This document shows positions 61,704-64,000 of a stretch of 64,000 bases of DNA, in pieces (the stretch's first letter is position 1; each line of letters starts with the position of its first letter). The notes below the pieces were generated by a model, which did no database searches, had not been told where the DNA came from, and saw only the letters and a program-made list of their open reading frames with translations. The DNA is from Lactobacillaceae bacterium (GTDB lineage: Bacteria > Pseudomonadota > Alphaproteobacteria > RF32 > CAG-239), in the NCBI GenBank assembly GCA_031271345.1, contig JAISVX010000003.1, positions 563,223 to 627,222 of the forward strand. Reading direction: 5' to 3'. Both the position numbers and the translations under genes were made by a program.

Positions 61704-62609
61704 TTAAGCATTGAAATCTAAATTCCAATCTTCATAACGAGACGCGTCATTCATCCAGTTTTCTCTTACTTTAACAAACAAGAACAGATGCACCCGGTCT
61801 TCTAAAAGCTCCTCAAGTTCTTTTCTTGAGGCAAGACCTATCCTTTTTATCATAGTTCCGCCCTTGCCCAATATAATTTTTTTCTGGCTGTCTCTTTCAA
61901 CATATATTGTCTGCTCGGCTCTGACCGAACCATCTTCTCTTCTTTCCCATAGTTCTGTCTCAACGGTTAACGAATATGGTATTTCTTCGTGAACATATAA
62001 AAACAATTTTTCTCTTGTTATCTCTGCCGCCAAAAGCTTCAAAGGCATATCGGATATTTGGTCTTCAGGATAAAACCATGGGCTTAAAGGAAGATTATCG
62101 GCCAAATATTTATAAAAATCATCTATATGCCTGCCAGTAAGGGCCGAGACCATAAACGTTTCTTTAAAATTTCCCGCCTGATTTATTTCTAATGTCAGAC
62201 TCAAAAGCTTTTCTTTTTTAATAACATCTATTTTATTCAAAAGAAGTATTGCTTCTATCTTCTGTTCATTAAGTTTTTTTACTATCTCTTTTGTTTCATT
62301 ATCAAAACCGCGTTTCGCATCAACAACCAAAACGACTATATCCGCGTCATTTGCGCCGTTCCACGCGGAAGAAACCATTGCCCTGTCCAAACGTCTTTTC
62401 GGCTTAAATATTCCCGGAGTATCAATAAATACAATCTGGGTGTTTTCAAAGATATTAATGCCCCTGACCATGGTTCTTGTTGTCTGAACCTTTGGCGAAA
62501 CAATTGATACTTTGGAGCCGACAAAATTATTTGTTATTGTTGATTTTCCAGCATTTGTAGCCCCGATTAACGCCACAAAGCCGCACCTTGTCTGAGCATC
62601 ATTTTCCAT
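61704..62609 (-). CDS. era: GTPase Era
   Basis: A 301-residue GTPase for 16S rRNA maturation and 30S assembly. G1 is GATNAGKST, G3 DTPGIF, G4 NKID and G5 SAL; a C-terminal KH domain has KIILGKGGTMIKRIGLASRKELEELLEDRVHLFLFVKVRENW. The ATG at 62609 has AGGGG at a proper distance; a TTG 6 bases upstream is less likely. It overlaps the rnc stop by 11 bases. Confidence 0.95.
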   Translation of the reverse strand: MENDAQTRCGFVALIGATNAGKSTITNNFVGSKVSIVSPKVQTTRTMVRGINIFENTQIVFIDTPGIFKPKRRLDRAMVSSAWNGANDADIVVLVVDAKRGFDNETKEIVKKLNEQKIEAILLLNKIDVIKKEKLLSLTLEINQAGNFKETFMVSALTGRHIDDFYKYLADNLPLSPWFYPEDQISDMPLKLLAAEITREKLFLYVHEEIPYSLTVETELWERREDGSVRAEQTIYVERDSQKKIILGKGGTMIKRIGLASRKELEELLEDRVHLFLFVKVRENWMNDASRYEDWNLDFNA

Positions 62610-63258
62610 GCCCAACCCCTAAGTAGTCCAACATTTTCTCAGCCGCTTCCTGCTCCGCAATTTTTTTGCTTTTTCCATGACCAAACTGAGGTTTAACATT
62701 ATCAAAAGAAACCGACATATAAAATGTTGGCTCATGTTCGCTCCCTTCCCGATTAACAAGATTATATACGGGAACTCCCAATGATTTTACATGGGCTATT
62801 TCCTGTAAAGCAGTTTTTGCATCTTTGGGAGGCTGCGTATTTTTTTCTATTAATTCTGCCCAGTGAGATTTAATAAAACTGCGGGCTTTTTCAAAACCGC
62901 CGTCAATAAATATCGCTCCGATTAGCGCTTCGCAGACATCGCACAAAACGCTGTCATTTACGCGCAATTCTTCATTCGCAACAACAATATGTCTGTCAAG
63001 CTCCAGACTGCGGGCAACATCAGCCACAGTTTCCTGACAGACTAAACCCATATATCTTTGAGAAAGGTTTCCTTCAACATCATTTGGAAAAATATCATAA
63101 AGCATTTTCGCAACGCAAAGACCTAAAACCCTGTCTCCAAGAAACTCCAGCCTCTCATAGTTTTCATCAAACTTGGAAGTGTGGCTGCTATGGGTCAAAG
63201 CCTGCTCAAGAAGCTTAACGTCATTAAATTTGTAGCTAATTTTTTTTTCCAAATTCAT
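62599..63258 (-). CDS. rnc: Ribonuclease III
   Basis: A 219-residue dsRNA endonuclease. The signature ERLEFLGDRVLGL carries the metal-binding acidic residues (about 40-52), a second acidic pair is in DVCEALIGAIFIDGG, and the C-terminal dsRNA-binding domain ends in HGKSKKIAEQEAAEKML. It processes rRNA precursors. The start is ATG 63258 (MNLEKKISYKF); the extension to 63318 overlaps lepB and is not family-like. It lies 5 bases after the lepB stop. Confidence 0.95.
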   Translation of the reverse strand: MNLEKKISYKFNDVKLLEQALTHSSHTSKFDENYERLEFLGDRVLGLCVAKMLYDIFPNDVEGNLSQRYMGLVCQETVADVARSLELDRHIVVANEELRVNDSVLCDVCEALIGAIFIDGGFEKARSFIKSHWAELIEKNTQPPKDAKTALQEIAHVKSLGVPVYNLVNREGSEHEPTFYMSVSFDNVKPQFGHGKSKKIAEQEAAEKMLDYLGVGHGK

Positions 63259-63263
63259 GCTTA

Positions 63264-63989
63264 TTACTTTATTATGCTGAACAATCTGCGCCAGCGGATA
63301 ATTCTCGGCCATGTCCAAGGTTTATACCAGGCACCTTCATTATTGTGAGAGAAAAACAGCACTCTTGCCTTTCCAACAATATTTTCCATTGGAACCATCC
63401 CGACAATTCTTCTGCTGTCATCAGATCTGTCTCTGTTATCGCCCATCGCAAAAAATTTGCCTTCTGGAACGGTTATCTCTTCAAAATCATCAAAAGTTTC
63501 ATTGTCTGATATTTCAAAAATATTATGTTTAACGCCTTCCAAATCTTCAATATACTGCTTATATCTTGTCGGGTTCCCCGCGTCGTCTCTATCAACGTAA
63601 TCCTCAATTTGCTCGCGCTCAATCATCTTATCATTAATAAACAAACGTCCTTTAATAAGCTTAACCTTATCTCCGGGAAGAGCCACAACTCTTTTTATAA
63701 AATCTATTCTTTCGTCGCTGGGAAGCTTAAATACCACGACATCGCCGCGTTTTAATTCGCCTTTCCAGACCCTGCCTTCCCAAAGCGGAATGCTTAAAGG
63801 AAGCGAATGTTTTGAATATCCATAAGTATATTTTGACACAAAGAGATAGTCGCCGATATATAATGTCGGATACATTGACGAAGATGGTATTTTAAAAGGC
63901 TCAAATGCTAAAGTTCTAATTAATACCGCTATTACAATAGCATATATAACTGTTTTTATCGTATCCATAACACTGTTTGGTTTTTCCAT
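63264..63989 (-). CDS. lepB: Signal peptidase I
   Basis: A 241-residue membrane peptidase that removes signal peptides. An N-terminal membrane helix (about 8-26) precedes the catalytic Ser in PSSSMYPTL (about 35-43) and the catalytic Lys in FIKRVVALPGD (about 92-102). The box E motif GDNRDRSDDSR is near residue 195. It is the first gene of lepB-rnc-era, a common alphaproteobacterial order. Only 11 bases of the window lie upstream, so its promoter is not visible. Confidence 0.95.
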   Translation of the reverse strand: MEKPNSVMDTIKTVIYAIVIAVLIRTLAFEPFKIPSSSMYPTLYIGDYLFVSKYTYGYSKHSLPLSIPLWEGRVWKGELKRGDVVVFKLPSDERIDFIKRVVALPGDKVKLIKGRLFINDKMIEREQIEDYVDRDDAGNPTRYKQYIEDLEGVKHNIFEISDNETFDDFEEITVPEGKFFAMGDNRDRSDDSRRIVGMVPMENIVGKARVLFFSHNNEGAWYKPWTWPRIIRWRRLFSIIK

Positions 63990-64000
63990 TTTTTCTCTCT

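Noticed and set aside
62336-62524. Overlapping frames inside era and other housekeeping genes
   Set aside because: They lack ribosome sites, are fully inside strong coding regions and have shadow-like composition.
1-64000. tRNA, rRNA or CRISPR array
   Set aside because: No T-loop-like GGTTCRA with matching stems, no rRNA signature and no regularly spaced direct repeats were found by eye; the only long repeats are the 133-bp pair and the 25-bp inverted pair. A tRNAscan/Infernal run would settle it.

Overview
This 64-kb window is AT-rich chromosomal DNA of an alphaproteobacterium. Three things point there: the gene order around rne, amiC, mrcA and prfB; an RNase E whose S1 domain is split by a long charged insert; and the lepB-rnc-era and lol/mla envelope clusters. 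A single-chain pyruvate:ferredoxin/flavodoxin oxidoreductase (25784-29359) suggests an anaerobic or microaerobic fermentative life, and nagA-nagB suggests use of amino sugars. An uncultured gut or host-associated lineage would fit, but that is inference. I see no tRNA, rRNA or CRISPR array.

Region 1 (1-7261) is one end of a podovirus-type prophage or phage-derived element, read right to left. A plus-strand S24-like repressor (6396-7019) faces two small genes (an antiterminator-Q-like candidate and a papain-fold candidate). These are followed by a promoter that runs straight into a terminator, and then by terminase, lysis, portal and scaffold genes that continue beyond the left edge. No integrase or replication gene lies between the repressor and the late genes.

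Region 2 (7264-29402) is housekeeping: a minus-strand envelope operon (amidase, PBP1A, RF2 with its programmed +1 frameshift, an alpha/beta hydrolase, a YhdP/AsmA-like protein), divergent rne with a long hairpin-rich leader, an M48 protease, mrp with an upstream copy of its own N-terminal domain, hflK-hflC-degP-holC, and nifJ.

Region 3 (29417-31900) is an accessory island. It holds a 545-residue protein with a type-44 polymorphic-toxin-like region plus LysM-like and peptidoglycan-binding-like regions, and a divergent AT-rich multi-pass membrane gene. That membrane gene lies between two 133-bp direct repeats (127 of 133 identical). Next to the island is a second copy of the promoter-plus-terminator element found in the prophage late region. 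The two copies have the same layout and share short conserved blocks, so the island may be switched on by the prophage's late regulator from 25 kb away. This is the most unusual signal in the window.

Region 4 (31912-50688) carries tag, a TerC-family transporter, an ArsB/NhaD-type transporter, a proline iminopeptidase, nagAB, a PAP2 phosphatase, a TPR lipoprotein, a uracil-DNA glycosylase, two paralogous secreted four-cysteine proteins in front of a lytic transglycosylase, and pheST. A 354-bp GIY-YIG cassette bounded by a perfect 25-bp inverted repeat separates pheST from rplT-rpmI.

Region 5 (50714-64000) carries rplT-rpmI, an EF-hand protein, lolD-lolC, a lipoprotein/LpoB-like/CsgG-like trio, two orphan small proteins, an Mla-type lipid transport operon, and era-rnc-lepB.
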